DNA from: Rhodothermales bacterium
GTDB taxonomy: Bacteria > Bacteroidota > Rhodothermia > Rhodothermales > UBA10348
Direction: 5' to 3'
DNA length: 7,076 bases
Assembly (NCBI GenBank): GCA_013003255.1
Contig: JABDJZ010000368.1
Span: 1-7,076 of the forward strand
Shown here: positions 1 to 6,977 of the stretch, piece after piece
Numbering within the stretch: the stretch's first letter is position 1
Layout: every line of letters begins with the position of its first letter
Program-made: the position numbers and the translations under genes
The notes under the pieces: model-generated
What the model was told of the DNA's origin: nothing
The model's database searches: none
The model's input: the letters and a program-made list of their open reading frames with translations, nothing else

Positions 1-1
1 C

Positions 2-2728
2 GTACGGCGCCCGCGCGGTCTCGCACCGAAGCGCGCAGGGGGATTCAACGATCTGGCCGAGCTGGGCCACCGGCAGTCTGGCCTGGCACAGGCCGTTGAC
101 CTGAGCCTGGAAGAAGCGGGTCTGGCGCTGGCGAAGCCCGGTAAACCTGCAGTCATCGGCTGGCAGTCCAGCAGCGCGGATCCGGATGTGCCGGCATCAC
201 CGGTCAGGCTTTTCCCCGCACCTGACCTAAGGGTCGATCAGACACTCGCAGTAGCTTTTCCAGCATCGCCGGTGGTGATCCGGGCCTGGTGCGGGTTGGC
301 TGGGGTGCCGAATGATCCGGTTGTGGGATTCGACGGCACACTCGACGCCCCCTCGTGGAAGTCGCTCCGGAGGGACGCGCTTGCCGGAATGCTTCCGTTG
401 GAATCCGTCCTGCTGCCCCGGGCGTCGTACCCGGATCGTTCACTTCCACCTGAGGTTGAGGAGCGCAATCGACAGGCCCTGAAGACACTGGGCAGCCAAT
501 GGCGCGCCGGGCAGATCTTGGATGCAGGGGGCGTGACGGCAGCCCCGACAAGTTCGTCCACGGACCGACTCCCGTCCTCCCTGGCAGGCATGTCGGACCT
601 GGAGGCTTTCTGGAGGACCGACGGATTTCTGCGGAAGCAGGGCCTGGAGGACGTGCTGCTGCCCTCCGCGGCGGACAGCCTCGGATTGGCGGCACCGGGA
701 TCTTCCGCCGCAATCTTTCAACCTTCGCCTCGGGAACGAGCCCCGCGTCTGCACCCGATGAACTGCACGGCGTGCGGCTCCTGCTGGGCCACCTGCCCGA
801 CAGACGCCATTACCCCCCGAACAGTGCGCTTCGAGCGTGTGCTGGCTGACGGCCTTTCGCACGCCAGGCCGTTGCCGACGCGCCTCCCACGCCTGGTGCG
901 ATCACTAGGCGTGCTATGCAGTCGCCTGTTCCGGGATGATGGTCTCGGCCAGTACCGGACGCTGGACGCCCTCGTGACCGAAGCGCTCGAACGACTCCTG
1001 CCGAAGACCGATCTCAGCGATGAGGAGCAGGACGAGGCACGGGCCGAACTCGGCCGGCTGGCTTTACCGTCTTTGCCGTTGGTAGAGGCATTCGAATCGA
1101 CAGACAGGGCCCTGTTTCTTGGCGTTGACCCGGACCGCTGCAGCGGCTGTGGTCTCTGTGCGGAAGCCTGCGCCGAGGACGCGTGGGAGATGGTGCCGGG
1201 CGCGGAGGTGGTGGATGCTACCGAGGAAGTAGCCGTTCCAATTGGCGGCGAAGACCTCGAGGCCCTGATGGAGGCCGCGCCGGCAACCCGCATTGGCGTT
1301 ACGCGGGCGGTATACCCGTCGGACGGGATGCCGCCAGGCCTCAATCTGGTGCTTCGGCAGGTACTCTCGGTACTGGCCGCATCGGAAGAAGCTGTGCTGA
1401 AAGCGGAGGGCACGGCGGTCACCCAGTTGCAGCGCTCACTGGAGGCAGGTGCCCAGAAGGTCCTGAATTCCGCCACGCAGATTAACGACTTTGAGGCGCT
1501 GACGGGTCGGCTCGACGAGTTGGAAACCGGCACGCTCGATGCCGTTGCGGCGGCAGGGAAAGCCGAACCGTTGGCCAAGCGGCGGCTTCGCGAGCTGTCA
1601 GAAGCCCGAAGCCAACTGAACGGTCTGGATCCGGAGCGACAGGCCCCGCTGAGCCTGCTGATTACGCCGGAGGTTCCGATCCCGGAGTACCCCGAGAATC
1701 CGTTCGCCTTCCCATGGATGCGCACGGCGGATCCCGCTCCGTTTGCCGAGGGCCTGCTCGAGGCATCAAGCCGTAATGCGTCAGCAGCGGCGGAGCGAAT
1801 TCGCACTGCACGCCTGGCGGCCGACCTTCGCGATTCTGGCGACTCGGACGCACTGGCATCCCAGCTCACCACTCGGGTGGTCGTGGTCACAACCGTCATG
1901 ACTCGGGCACTCGAGGACCTGTTGGCTGGGAGCGACCCGGTCACGGTCCTTCTTGTTGCACCCGACCCGCTCGATGCGCTGGATGAAGGGCCGAAGCGGG
2001 CGCTTGTCGGAGCTGGCCCAGTGGCCCAGGTATCGCCGGCCTTTCCGGACCATCTGGCGACGACTCTGGCAAACCTGAATGATCACCGCGGTCCCTCATT
2101 GGTCTGCGCCCACGCCCCTCAGGCCCCTGAAGCTGAGATCCTCAAGGAGGCACGGCTGGCGGTGGCGTCGGGAGTATGGCCGCTGCTCTCGGTCTCTCAG
2201 GATGGCGCTGTTCGTCGCAGCCGCCCAGAGAGCCCGGATGGCCCGGATGGCGCTGTCAGTCTGAGCGGCTCGGATGCGGGCAAGTCCGTCCTGGACTGGA
2301 TGGTCACCCGGGACACCTACCGCGAGGCGTTCGAATTCAGGTATGAACACGGACGTCCGTCAGACGCCGTGCGTCCGGCCGAGTGGCTGGACGGGGCCAA
2401 GGGTACACCCGTCGTGCAGTTGGACGCAAAGCGCATCGCCGTGCCAACTCCAGCTTTGATGGAGTCGGCCCAATCGATGCATCACAGGATTCAGAGGCTC
2501 CGCGATCTTCTGGAGAGGAACTCAGACGAGCTCCCCGGTGACAGCCTGCCACAAGCGACCTCATCAGCCGGCACCCAGGCCGACTCCACGGCCAAGGAGA
2601 CCCGTTCCGTTGAGGACCCAACCCGGACTCTGGCTCGCCGGCTTTTGGCACTGAGCGGTTTTGGCAACGCCGAAGGACAGGCTCGCCCACTGAGGGATTT
2701 TGCCACTTCCGGTGAGGAAGGCTCATGA
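2..2728 (+). CDS. PFOR/NifJ-like iron-sulfur protein, 5'-partial, likely Rnf-associated
   Basis: The reading frame is open from base 2 to the TGA at 2726-2728 (908 codons) with no stop. The in-frame GTG at 188 is therefore probably internal and the true start lies left of the window. Seen: a ferredoxin-type motif CxxCxxCxxxCP at 764-799, a second CxxCxxCxxxC at 1139-1171 (fourth Cys followed by Ala, not Pro), and 115 residues from the last Cys of the first motif to the first Cys of the second. The stretch around 2092-2190 (GPSLVCAHAP, then LAVASGVWPL) resembles the conserved GPSL-IAYAPC and AVESGYWPLYRY segments of the last PFOR domain, and the region before the first motif resembles the PFOR linker into its ferredoxin domain. 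Normal PFOR couples 2-oxoacid oxidation to ferredoxin reduction using ThDP. The GDGW...N ThDP motif and the GACAGCGET cysteines were not found, so ordinary PFOR activity of this part is doubtful. The tail (about 2500-2640) is a polar, low-complexity linker. It overlaps rnfC by 4 bases, which suggests a role in electron delivery to Rnf (inference). Family membership is by motif memory, not alignment. Confidence 0.7.
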   Translation, partial: VRRPRGLAPKRAGGFNDLAELGHRQSGLAQAVDLSLEEAGLALAKPGKPAVIGWQSSSADPDVPASPVRLFPAPDLRVDQTLAVAFPASPVVIRAWCGLAGVPNDPVVGFDGTLDAPSWKSLRRDALAGMLPLESVLLPRASYPDRSLPPEVEERNRQALKTLGSQWRAGQILDAGGVTAAPTSSSTDRLPSSLAGMSDLEAFWRTDGFLRKQGLEDVLLPSAADSLGLAAPGSSAAIFQPSPRERAPRLHPMNCTACGSCWATCPTDAITPRTVRFERVLADGLSHARPLPTRLPRLVRSLGVLCSRLFRDDGLGQYRTLDALVTEALERLLPKTDLSDEEQDEARAELGRLALPSLPLVEAFESTDRALFLGVDPDRCSGCGLCAEACAEDAWEMVPGAEVVDATEEVAVPIGGEDLEALMEAAPATRIGVTRAVYPSDGMPPGLNLVLRQVLSVLAASEEAVLKAEGTAVTQLQRSLEAGAQKVLNSATQINDFEALTGRLDELETGTLDAVAAAGKAEPLAKRRLRELSEARSQLNGLDPERQAPLSLLITPEVPIPEYPENPFAFPWMRTADPAPFAEGLLEASSRNASAAAERIRTARLAADLRDSGDSDALASQLTTRVVVVTTVMTRALEDLLAGSDPVTVLLVAPDPLDALDEGPKRALVGAGPVAQVSPAFPDHLATTLANLNDHRGPSLVCAHAPQAPEAEILKEARLAVASGVWPLLSVSQDGAVRRSRPESPDGPDGAVSLSGSDAGKSVLDWMVTRDTYREAFEFRYEHGRPSDAVRPAEWLDGAKGTPVVQLDAKRIAVPTPALMESAQSMHHRIQRLRDLLERNSDELPGDSLPQATSSAGTQADSTAKETRSVEDPTRTLARRLLALSGFGNAEGQARPLRDFATSGEEGS
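764..1171 (+). other. 2x[4Fe-4S] ferredoxin-type domain with long inter-cluster insertion
   Basis: This domain lies inside the PFOR-like gene. Cysteine codons lie at 764, 773, 782 and 794 for the first motif and at 1139, 1148, 1157 and 1169 for the second. In PFOR domain V the two motifs are roughly 45 residues apart; here they are 115 apart. The extra segment (about 860-1100) reads as charged amphipathic helices with Leu/Glu/Arg-rich composition. Eight cysteines suffice for two [4Fe-4S] clusters, so electron-carrying capacity seems retained. Confidence 0.8.
2200..2256 (+). repeat. Short direct and tandem repeats within the PFOR-like gene
   Basis: CCCGGATGG occurs twice in tandem at 2233-2241 and 2242-2250, and GGATGGCGCTGT occurs at 2200-2211 and 2245-2256. 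In protein terms this gives a DGAV...PDGPDGAV stretch, probably a surface loop. All copies keep the reading frame. Likely a small slippage duplication with no separate function. Confidence 0.6.
2714..2721 (+). promoter_or_regulatory. Shine-Dalgarno site for rnfC
   Basis: GAGGAAGG lies 3 bases before the ATG at 2725, inside the last codons of the upstream gene. It supports the ATG that overlaps the upstream TGA as the rnfC start and points to coupled translation. Confidence 0.6.
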
Positions 2729-4077
2729 GCGGATCGGCGGCCCGAACCTTCAAGCACGGCGTGCACCCCGGCGACTTCAAGGAGTTGACCCGGGAGTTGC
2801 CGGTTGAGCGGGTGCCGCTCCCGGCTGTCCTGACCGTCCCGCTGTCGCAGCACCTGGGCGCCCCGTCGGTGCCGCTGGTGAAGGTGGGCGACTACGTTCG
2901 CCGCGGGCAGCTGATCGGCAAGGCGGGCGGGTATGTGTCCGCCAACTTGCATGCGCCCTGCTCAGGTACCGTCCGCTCTGTGGGTCCGGCCCATCACCCA
3001 TCAGGAAAAATGGTGGAGTCAGTGGTGATCGAGCGCGATGCCGCCTCCGCTCAGGTGCTCCTGCCGATGGATGTTCAGGACTGGCGGGGTCAGACTGCCG
3101 AGGAAATCGTCGGTACCGTTGCCGAAGGCGGCTTTGTGGGTCTGGGTGGCGCCGCTTTCCCGACCCACGTCAAACTGACGCCGCCGGAGGGCAAGCACGC
3201 CCGGTTCCTGATCGTCAACGCCGCCGAGTGCGAGCCCTACCTCAACAGCGACTACCGCATCCTCCTGGAGCAGACCGAAGCAGTCATCGAGGGGATTCAG
3301 GTCCTGATGAAGGCGCTGGGTGCCGAGAAGGCCTTCGTGGGGACCGAGGACAACAAGACCGATGCGGCGGAGCATTTACGTGGCGCATTGCCGCCTGACC
3401 TCAACGTGGAAGTGCTGGTCTTTGAGACCAAGTATCCGCAGGGGGCCGAGAAGATGCTGATCGATGCGGTACTGCACCGGGAGGTCCCATCCGGACGCCT
3501 GCCCATCGACCTCCATGTGGTGGTCAACAATGTGGGGACCGTGGCTGGGGTTGGACAGATGTACCTGACGGGGCAGCCCCTGATTGAGCGCGTGGTCACG
3601 GTGACCGGTCCCGGGATTCGCCAGCCTCGAAATTTGCTGGTCCCGGTTGGCACTCCTTTGGAGCACGTCATCGATCACTGCGGCGGAATGACGGAAGACA
3701 CGCGTCAGATCCTCTTTGGAGGTCCGATGATGGGACAGGCGCAACGCTTCCTCGATGTCCCGGTGATGAAGGGGACGTCCGGCATTCTTTTTCTCACTGA
3801 CCGCGAGGTGGTGGAGCGAACCGAATACGCCTGCATCAAGTGCCTCCGGTGTGTGGACGCCTGTCCGGTCTTCCTGAACCCCAGTCGGCTGGGGGCTCTG
3901 GCCAAGGCACGCCTGTACGAAGACATGCTGGACCACCACATCATGGACTGCATGGAGTGTGCCAGCTGTTCATTCGTGTGTCCATCGAACATACCGCTGG
4001 TCCAGCGATTCCGGGTTGCCAAGGGGCTGCTCAAGGAACAGGCCGCCAGAGACCGGGAGAGGGAGGGCGCCAAATGA
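2725..4077 (+). CDS. rnfC: RnfC, NADH/FMN-binding subunit of Rnf complex
   Basis: RnfC is the cytoplasmic, membrane-associated subunit that exchanges electrons with NAD(H) through FMN and two [4Fe-4S] clusters. It has 450 residues, typical for the shorter RnfC forms that lack the long Ala/Lys-rich tail of gammaproteobacteria. Domains seen in order: N-terminal RnfC barrel-sandwich region (about 8-100, beginning FKHGVHPGDFKELT), then the NADH/FMN-binding fold with GLGGAAFP at 139-146 and NAAECEPYL at 165-173. An SLBB-like segment follows at about 265-320 (NNVGTVAGVGQ, then VTVTGPGI). Two ferredoxin motifs close the protein: C370-C373-C376-C380P and C409-C412-C415-C419P. The ATG at 2725 overlaps the TGA of the PFOR-like gene (ATGA) and has a good Shine-Dalgarno site. 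The stop overlaps the rnfD start. Nothing essential appears missing. Confidence 0.96.
   Translation: MSGSAARTFKHGVHPGDFKELTRELPVERVPLPAVLTVPLSQHLGAPSVPLVKVGDYVRRGQLIGKAGGYVSANLHAPCSGTVRSVGPAHHPSGKMVESVVIERDAASAQVLLPMDVQDWRGQTAEEIVGTVAEGGFVGLGGAAFPTHVKLTPPEGKHARFLIVNAAECEPYLNSDYRILLEQTEAVIEGIQVLMKALGAEKAFVGTEDNKTDAAEHLRGALPPDLNVEVLVFETKYPQGAEKMLIDAVLHREVPSGRLPIDLHVVVNNVGTVAGVGQMYLTGQPLIERVVTVTGPGIRQPRNLLVPVGTPLEHVIDHCGGMTEDTRQILFGGPMMGQAQRFLDVPVMKGTSGILFLTDREVVERTEYACIKCLRCVDACPVFLNPSRLGALAKARLYEDMLDHHIMDCMECASCSFVCPSNIPLVQRFRVAKGLLKEQAARDREREGAK
4061..4067 (+). promoter_or_regulatory. Shine-Dalgarno site deciding the rnfD start
   Basis: GGGAGGG lies 6 bases before the ATG at 4074. The rnfD frame stays open upstream as far as 3840, but that stretch is out-of-frame reading of rnfC. 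This site and the typical RnfD N-terminus (LLVTTSPFLKD) fix the start at 4074. Confidence 0.65.
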
Positions 4078-5111
4078 GCGATCCCAGACTCCTGGTCACC
4101 ACCTCCCCATTCCTCAAGGATTCGGCCTCTACGGCCTGGATCATGTGGCACGTGTCGCTCAGCCTGGCGCCGGTGGTGCTGGTTGCCACGTGGTTCTTCG
4201 GTGGGTCTGTGCCTTTGGTCATCCTGGCGGCCATTGCCGGTGCTGTGGTTCCGGAGGGTATTCAGACGATCCTGCGGCGAAACGCGCGCCAGCCTCAAGC
4301 GCCCCCATTGCGCGATGGGTCGGCGTTTCTGACCGGCCTACTCCTGGCGCTCACGCTTCCGCCGGGGATTCCGCTTTGGATGGCGTTCCTGGGTGGACTG
4401 GTTTCCGTGGTACTGGGCAAGACCGTCTTCGGTGGAATCGGATCGAACGTGTTCAACCCGGCTCTGGTGGGCAGGGCGTTTCTGCAGGCGGCCTTTCCCG
4501 CGACAATGACGTCGTGGCTGCCTGTGGCTGAGGCCGGATCACGCGCGCAGGTCCCCGCGACGCTTTTCACAACCCCCTTGTTGGCTGCAGATGTGGACGC
4601 CATCAGCGCGGCGACCCCGCTGTCTCAGGCCACGTTCGGTCAGCCTACGCCAGAATTTGCAGACCTGCTATTCGGAGCGGTCCCTGGCAGTCTCGGCGAA
4701 ACGGGCGCTCTGGTCATCCTGCTCGCCGGCCTCTATCTGGCCGTGCGGGGCATCGTGAATTGGCGCATCCCCCTGTCCATTCTGGCCACCGTGTGGCTGG
4801 TGGGCAGCGGCCTGCACCTGCTTGATCCAGCTGGATACCCTGGCGGGATGTTTCATCTCACCGCGGGCGGTCTGATGCTCGGAGCGTGGTTTATGGCATC
4901 CGATCCGGTGACTTCACCCATGACGCAGGCCGGGTGCTGGGTCTTCGGCGCCCTGATCGGCGTCCTGGTCGTCGTGATACGGGTGTTCGGGGGACTTCCC
5001 GAGGGCGTGATGTACGCCATCCTCTTTGCCAACGCGGCCACCCCGCTGATAAATCGCTTCACGCAGCCGCGGACGTTCGGGACGCGCTTCAAGCCCGGCT
5101 TCACGCGATGA
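4074..5111 (+). CDS. rnfD: RnfD, membrane subunit with covalent FMN
   Basis: RnfD (RnfD/NqrB family) is an integral membrane subunit carrying FMN on a Thr by a phosphoester bond, and it is part of the ion-translocating core. The protein has 345 residues, usual for the family. It opens with the family-typical LLVTTSPFLKD. Hydrophobic segments are visible at about 21-41, 46-62, 83-95, 100-117, 210-229, 236-250, 260-280, 288-307 and 310-325. Family motifs seen are NPALVGRAFL at 128-137, the flavinylation motif DAISAATPL at 175-183 with the likely FMN-bearing Thr181, GSLGET at 205-210, and DPVTSPMT in the C-terminal third. The residue before the last Ala of the flavin motif is Ala (SAAT) where SGAT is common, which is probably ordinary variation. 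Start and stop both overlap neighbours by ATGA. Confidence 0.95.
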   Translation: MSDPRLLVTTSPFLKDSASTAWIMWHVSLSLAPVVLVATWFFGGSVPLVILAAIAGAVVPEGIQTILRRNARQPQAPPLRDGSAFLTGLLLALTLPPGIPLWMAFLGGLVSVVLGKTVFGGIGSNVFNPALVGRAFLQAAFPATMTSWLPVAEAGSRAQVPATLFTTPLLAADVDAISAATPLSQATFGQPTPEFADLLFGAVPGSLGETGALVILLAGLYLAVRGIVNWRIPLSILATVWLVGSGLHLLDPAGYPGGMFHLTAGGLMLGAWFMASDPVTSPMTQAGCWVFGALIGVLVVVIRVFGGLPEGVMYAILFANAATPLINRFTQPRTFGTRFKPGFTR

Positions 5112-5794
5112 GCGCACCCAACGCCATAAACCCCCCGGCAGAAACCTCGAGCGGTCGAATGATCCTCGTGATGGGCGCGGTTGGATTGGCGGCTAGTCTC
5201 CTTCTGGTGGGGACCTATCGCCTGACTGCCCCCCGCATCGCGGCGAACAGGGCCGCCTATCTGCAGGCTTCTCTGTCCAGCGTGGTCGATGGAGCCGACC
5301 GCTTCGTGGCCCTGATTCCGGGTGAGGCCGGCTGGGTCTCCGGAGAGGACGTTCCCGGCGGCTCCCGGGTCTTCTTTGGCTACGCGCAGGACTCCCTGGT
5401 TGGTCTGGCGGTTGAGGCCGCCGGTCAAGGGTATCAGGACATCATCCGCATCCTGTATGGCTTCGACGTCACTTGCGGGTGCGTGGTAGGGATGACGGTT
5501 CTGGAAAGCAAGGAGACCCCTGGACTCGGCGACAAGATCGAGAAGGATCCGGTCTTCCTGGCCAACTTCAAGCGACTCGTGGTCCGTCAGGAGGGAGAGC
5601 CCGTCTCCCCGGTTCTGGTCCCGCGCGGTCAGAAAACCCAGGACTGGGAGATCGATGCCATTTCGGGAGCGACTGTGTCGTCCCAGGCCATCACGGACAT
5701 CCTGGCTGCCAGCACGCCCGGACTGCTCGATGCGCTCGAACGGCTGGGTCAGCCCGCACCCCCTGTTGATTCACCCGCGGAGGATACCCCATGA
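5108..5794 (+). CDS. rnfG: RnfG, extracytoplasmic subunit with covalent FMN
   Basis: RnfG is a single-span, outward-facing subunit with a covalently bound FMN that passes electrons within the Rnf chain. The protein has 228 residues. A hydrophobic anchor runs from about 18 to 37 after a short polar N-terminus. The FMN-binding domain follows, with the family sequence ESKETPGLGDKI (from about 132) and the flavinylation motif DAISGATVSS at 183-192, whose Thr189 should carry FMN. Its only two cysteines form a C123-G-C125 pair just before the ETPGLG motif. The C-terminus is short and Pro/Asp-rich. The ATG at 5108 overlaps the rnfD stop. No clear Shine-Dalgarno sequence precedes it, so translation probably depends on coupling to rnfD. 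The frame is open back to 4886, but that stretch is a shadow of rnfD. Attachment of FMN requires an ApbE-type transferase, not seen in the window. Confidence 0.95.
   Translation: MSAPNAINPPAETSSGRMILVMGAVGLAASLLLVGTYRLTAPRIAANRAAYLQASLSSVVDGADRFVALIPGEAGWVSGEDVPGGSRVFFGYAQDSLVGLAVEAAGQGYQDIIRILYGFDVTCGCVVGMTVLESKETPGLGDKIEKDPVFLANFKRLVVRQEGEPVSPVLVPRGQKTQDWEIDAISGATVSSQAITDILAASTPGLLDALERLGQPAPPVDSPAEDTP
5779..5783 (+). promoter_or_regulatory. Shine-Dalgarno site for rnfE
   Basis: GGAGG lies 7 bases before the ATG at 5791, inside the 3' end of rnfG, and supports this start at the ATGA overlap. Confidence 0.6.
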
Positions 5795-6399
5795 GCCCAG
5801 CTGCCTCCGAACCGGCCACCACCGTCTTTTCCCGCGGCCTTTGGAAGGACAACCCCGTCTTCGTGCAGGTCCTGGGGATGTGTCCGGTGCTCGCGGTCAC
5901 CAATACGGTAATGAACTCGCTGGTGATGGGACTGGCGACTTCATTCGTGCTCGTGGCGTCGGCAATCATCGTCTCGCTGTCCAGGCGGGTGATTCCCAAG
6001 CAGGTGCGCATCGCCTCCTACATCCTGATCATCGCCACGTTCGTGACGATGGCTGACTACATCATCCAGGCCGTGAGTCTGGAGATTCATCGGGCGCTCG
6101 GCGCGTTCATTTCGCTCATCGTCGTGAACTGCATCATCCTCGGGCGGGCAGAAGCCTTCTCGAGTCGCAACCCCGTGTTCCGGTCGGTGATGGATGCCGT
6201 CGGCATGGGGGCCGGCTTCACTGTGGCCATTGTCGCTCTCGGTACGATTCGAGAGCTGTTGGGAAGCGGGACGTGGATGGGGTTGCCCGTCTTCGGACCC
6301 TCGTTTGAGCCGTGGGTAGTGATGGTGCTGCCGGGCGGGGCATTCTTCGTCCTTGGCCTGCTGCTCCTCCTGGTAAACCTGATCGGGGTGGAAAAATGA
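5791..6399 (+). CDS. rnfE: RnfE, membrane subunit of Rnf complex
   Basis: RnfE (RnfE/NqrD family) pairs with RnfA in an inverted arrangement in the membrane. Two conserved Cys from each subunit hold a [2Fe-2S] cluster midway across the bilayer (family knowledge). The protein has 202 residues with about six hydrophobic segments. The N-terminal segment contains GLWKDNPVFVQVLGMCP, and the key residues are C31 in MCPVLAVTN and C114 in NCIILGRAEAF, both strongly family-typical. RNPVFRSVMDAVGMGAGF and TIRELLGSG follow as expected. RnfE differs from its paralogue RnfA by the LGRAEAF and RELLG features. Start and stop both lie in ATGA overlaps. Confidence 0.96.
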   Translation: MSPAASEPATTVFSRGLWKDNPVFVQVLGMCPVLAVTNTVMNSLVMGLATSFVLVASAIIVSLSRRVIPKQVRIASYILIIATFVTMADYIIQAVSLEIHRALGAFISLIVVNCIILGRAEAFSSRNPVFRSVMDAVGMGAGFTVAIVALGTIRELLGSGTWMGLPVFGPSFEPWVVMVLPGGAFFVLGLLLLLVNLIGVEK

Positions 6400-6977
6400 A
6401 CACTGAGCCTCTCGGGTCCGTCTTCCTCAATGCTGTGCTCATCAACAACTTCGTGCTGAGCGCCTTTTTGGGTATCTGTCCGTTCCTCGGCGTTTCCAAG
6501 CGCATTGACACCGCCCTTCGCATGGGGGGTGCGGTGACGTTCGTCATGCTGGTGAGTTCGATCTGCGCCTTCGGAGTCAACCTGGCGCTCGAGTGGATCG
6601 GCGCCCCGTACCTGCAGCTCATCTCGTACATCGTGATCATCGCCTCAGCCGTCCAGCTGGTGGAGATGTTCGTGAGGAAGTTCAGCCCGGCCCTGTTTCG
6701 GGCACTTGGGATCTTCCTCCCACTGATTACTACCAACTGCGCGATCCTGGGTCTGGCCCTGTTCCAGACCAGTAAGGGCTACGATTTTGTTCAGGCGCTG
6801 GTCTACGCCCTCGGGGCCGGCGTCGGATTCGCACTGGCGATTGTCCTGATGGCCGGCATTCGGGAGGAACTGGAACTCGCTACCGTGCCCCAACTGGTCC
6901 GGGGTACGGCCATCGTGCTCATCGTGGCCGGCGTACTCTCGCTGGCATTCATGGGCTTTGCTGGACTTGGCGCATGA
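6396..6977 (+). CDS. rnfA: RnfA, membrane subunit of Rnf complex
   Basis: RnfA (RnfA/NqrE family) is the membrane partner of RnfE and supplies the other two cysteines for the intramembrane [2Fe-2S] cluster. The protein has 193 residues, the normal family length, and is almost wholly hydrophobic with about six membrane segments. Diagnostic sequences are the N-terminal VLINNFVLSAFLGICPFLGVSK (split here across C28), the central YLQLISYIVIIASAVQ, and TTNCAILG with C115. GIREELELA near residue 155 also matches the family. The ATG at 6396 overlaps the rnfE stop; only a weak SD-like GGGGTGG (6385-6391) precedes it. Its stop overlaps the start of the next gene. The frame is open upstream to 6312, but that stretch is a shadow of rnfE. 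Confidence 0.96.
   Translation: MNTEPLGSVFLNAVLINNFVLSAFLGICPFLGVSKRIDTALRMGGAVTFVMLVSSICAFGVNLALEWIGAPYLQLISYIVIIASAVQLVEMFVRKFSPALFRALGIFLPLITTNCAILGLALFQTSKGYDFVQALVYALGAGVGFALAIVLMAGIREELELATVPQLVRGTAIVLIVAGVLSLAFMGFAGLGA

Noticed and set aside
188..190. GTG at 188 as the start of the PFOR-like gene
   Set aside because: The frame stays open to base 2 with protein-like sequence, no good Shine-Dalgarno site precedes the GTG, and the other two + frames contain stops within 190 bases. A start here is not excluded but is less likely.
718..1944. 408-codon open frame on the - strand opposite the PFOR-like gene
   Set aside because: Its protein is Ser/Arg-rich with no recognisable domain, and the + strand here has clear ferredoxin motifs. 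Long antisense frames are expected in GC-rich coding DNA.
3840..4073. N-terminal extension of RnfD from the ATG at 3840
   Set aside because: It covers the rnfC region encoding both cysteine motifs in another frame. The ATG at 4074 has a Shine-Dalgarno site and gives a typical RnfD N-terminus.
4563..4619. SAAT instead of SGAT in the RnfD flavinylation motif as a sign of lost FMN
   Set aside because: The acceptor Thr181 and flanking D...TPL are intact. The Gly position varies among RnfD proteins, so loss is not supported.
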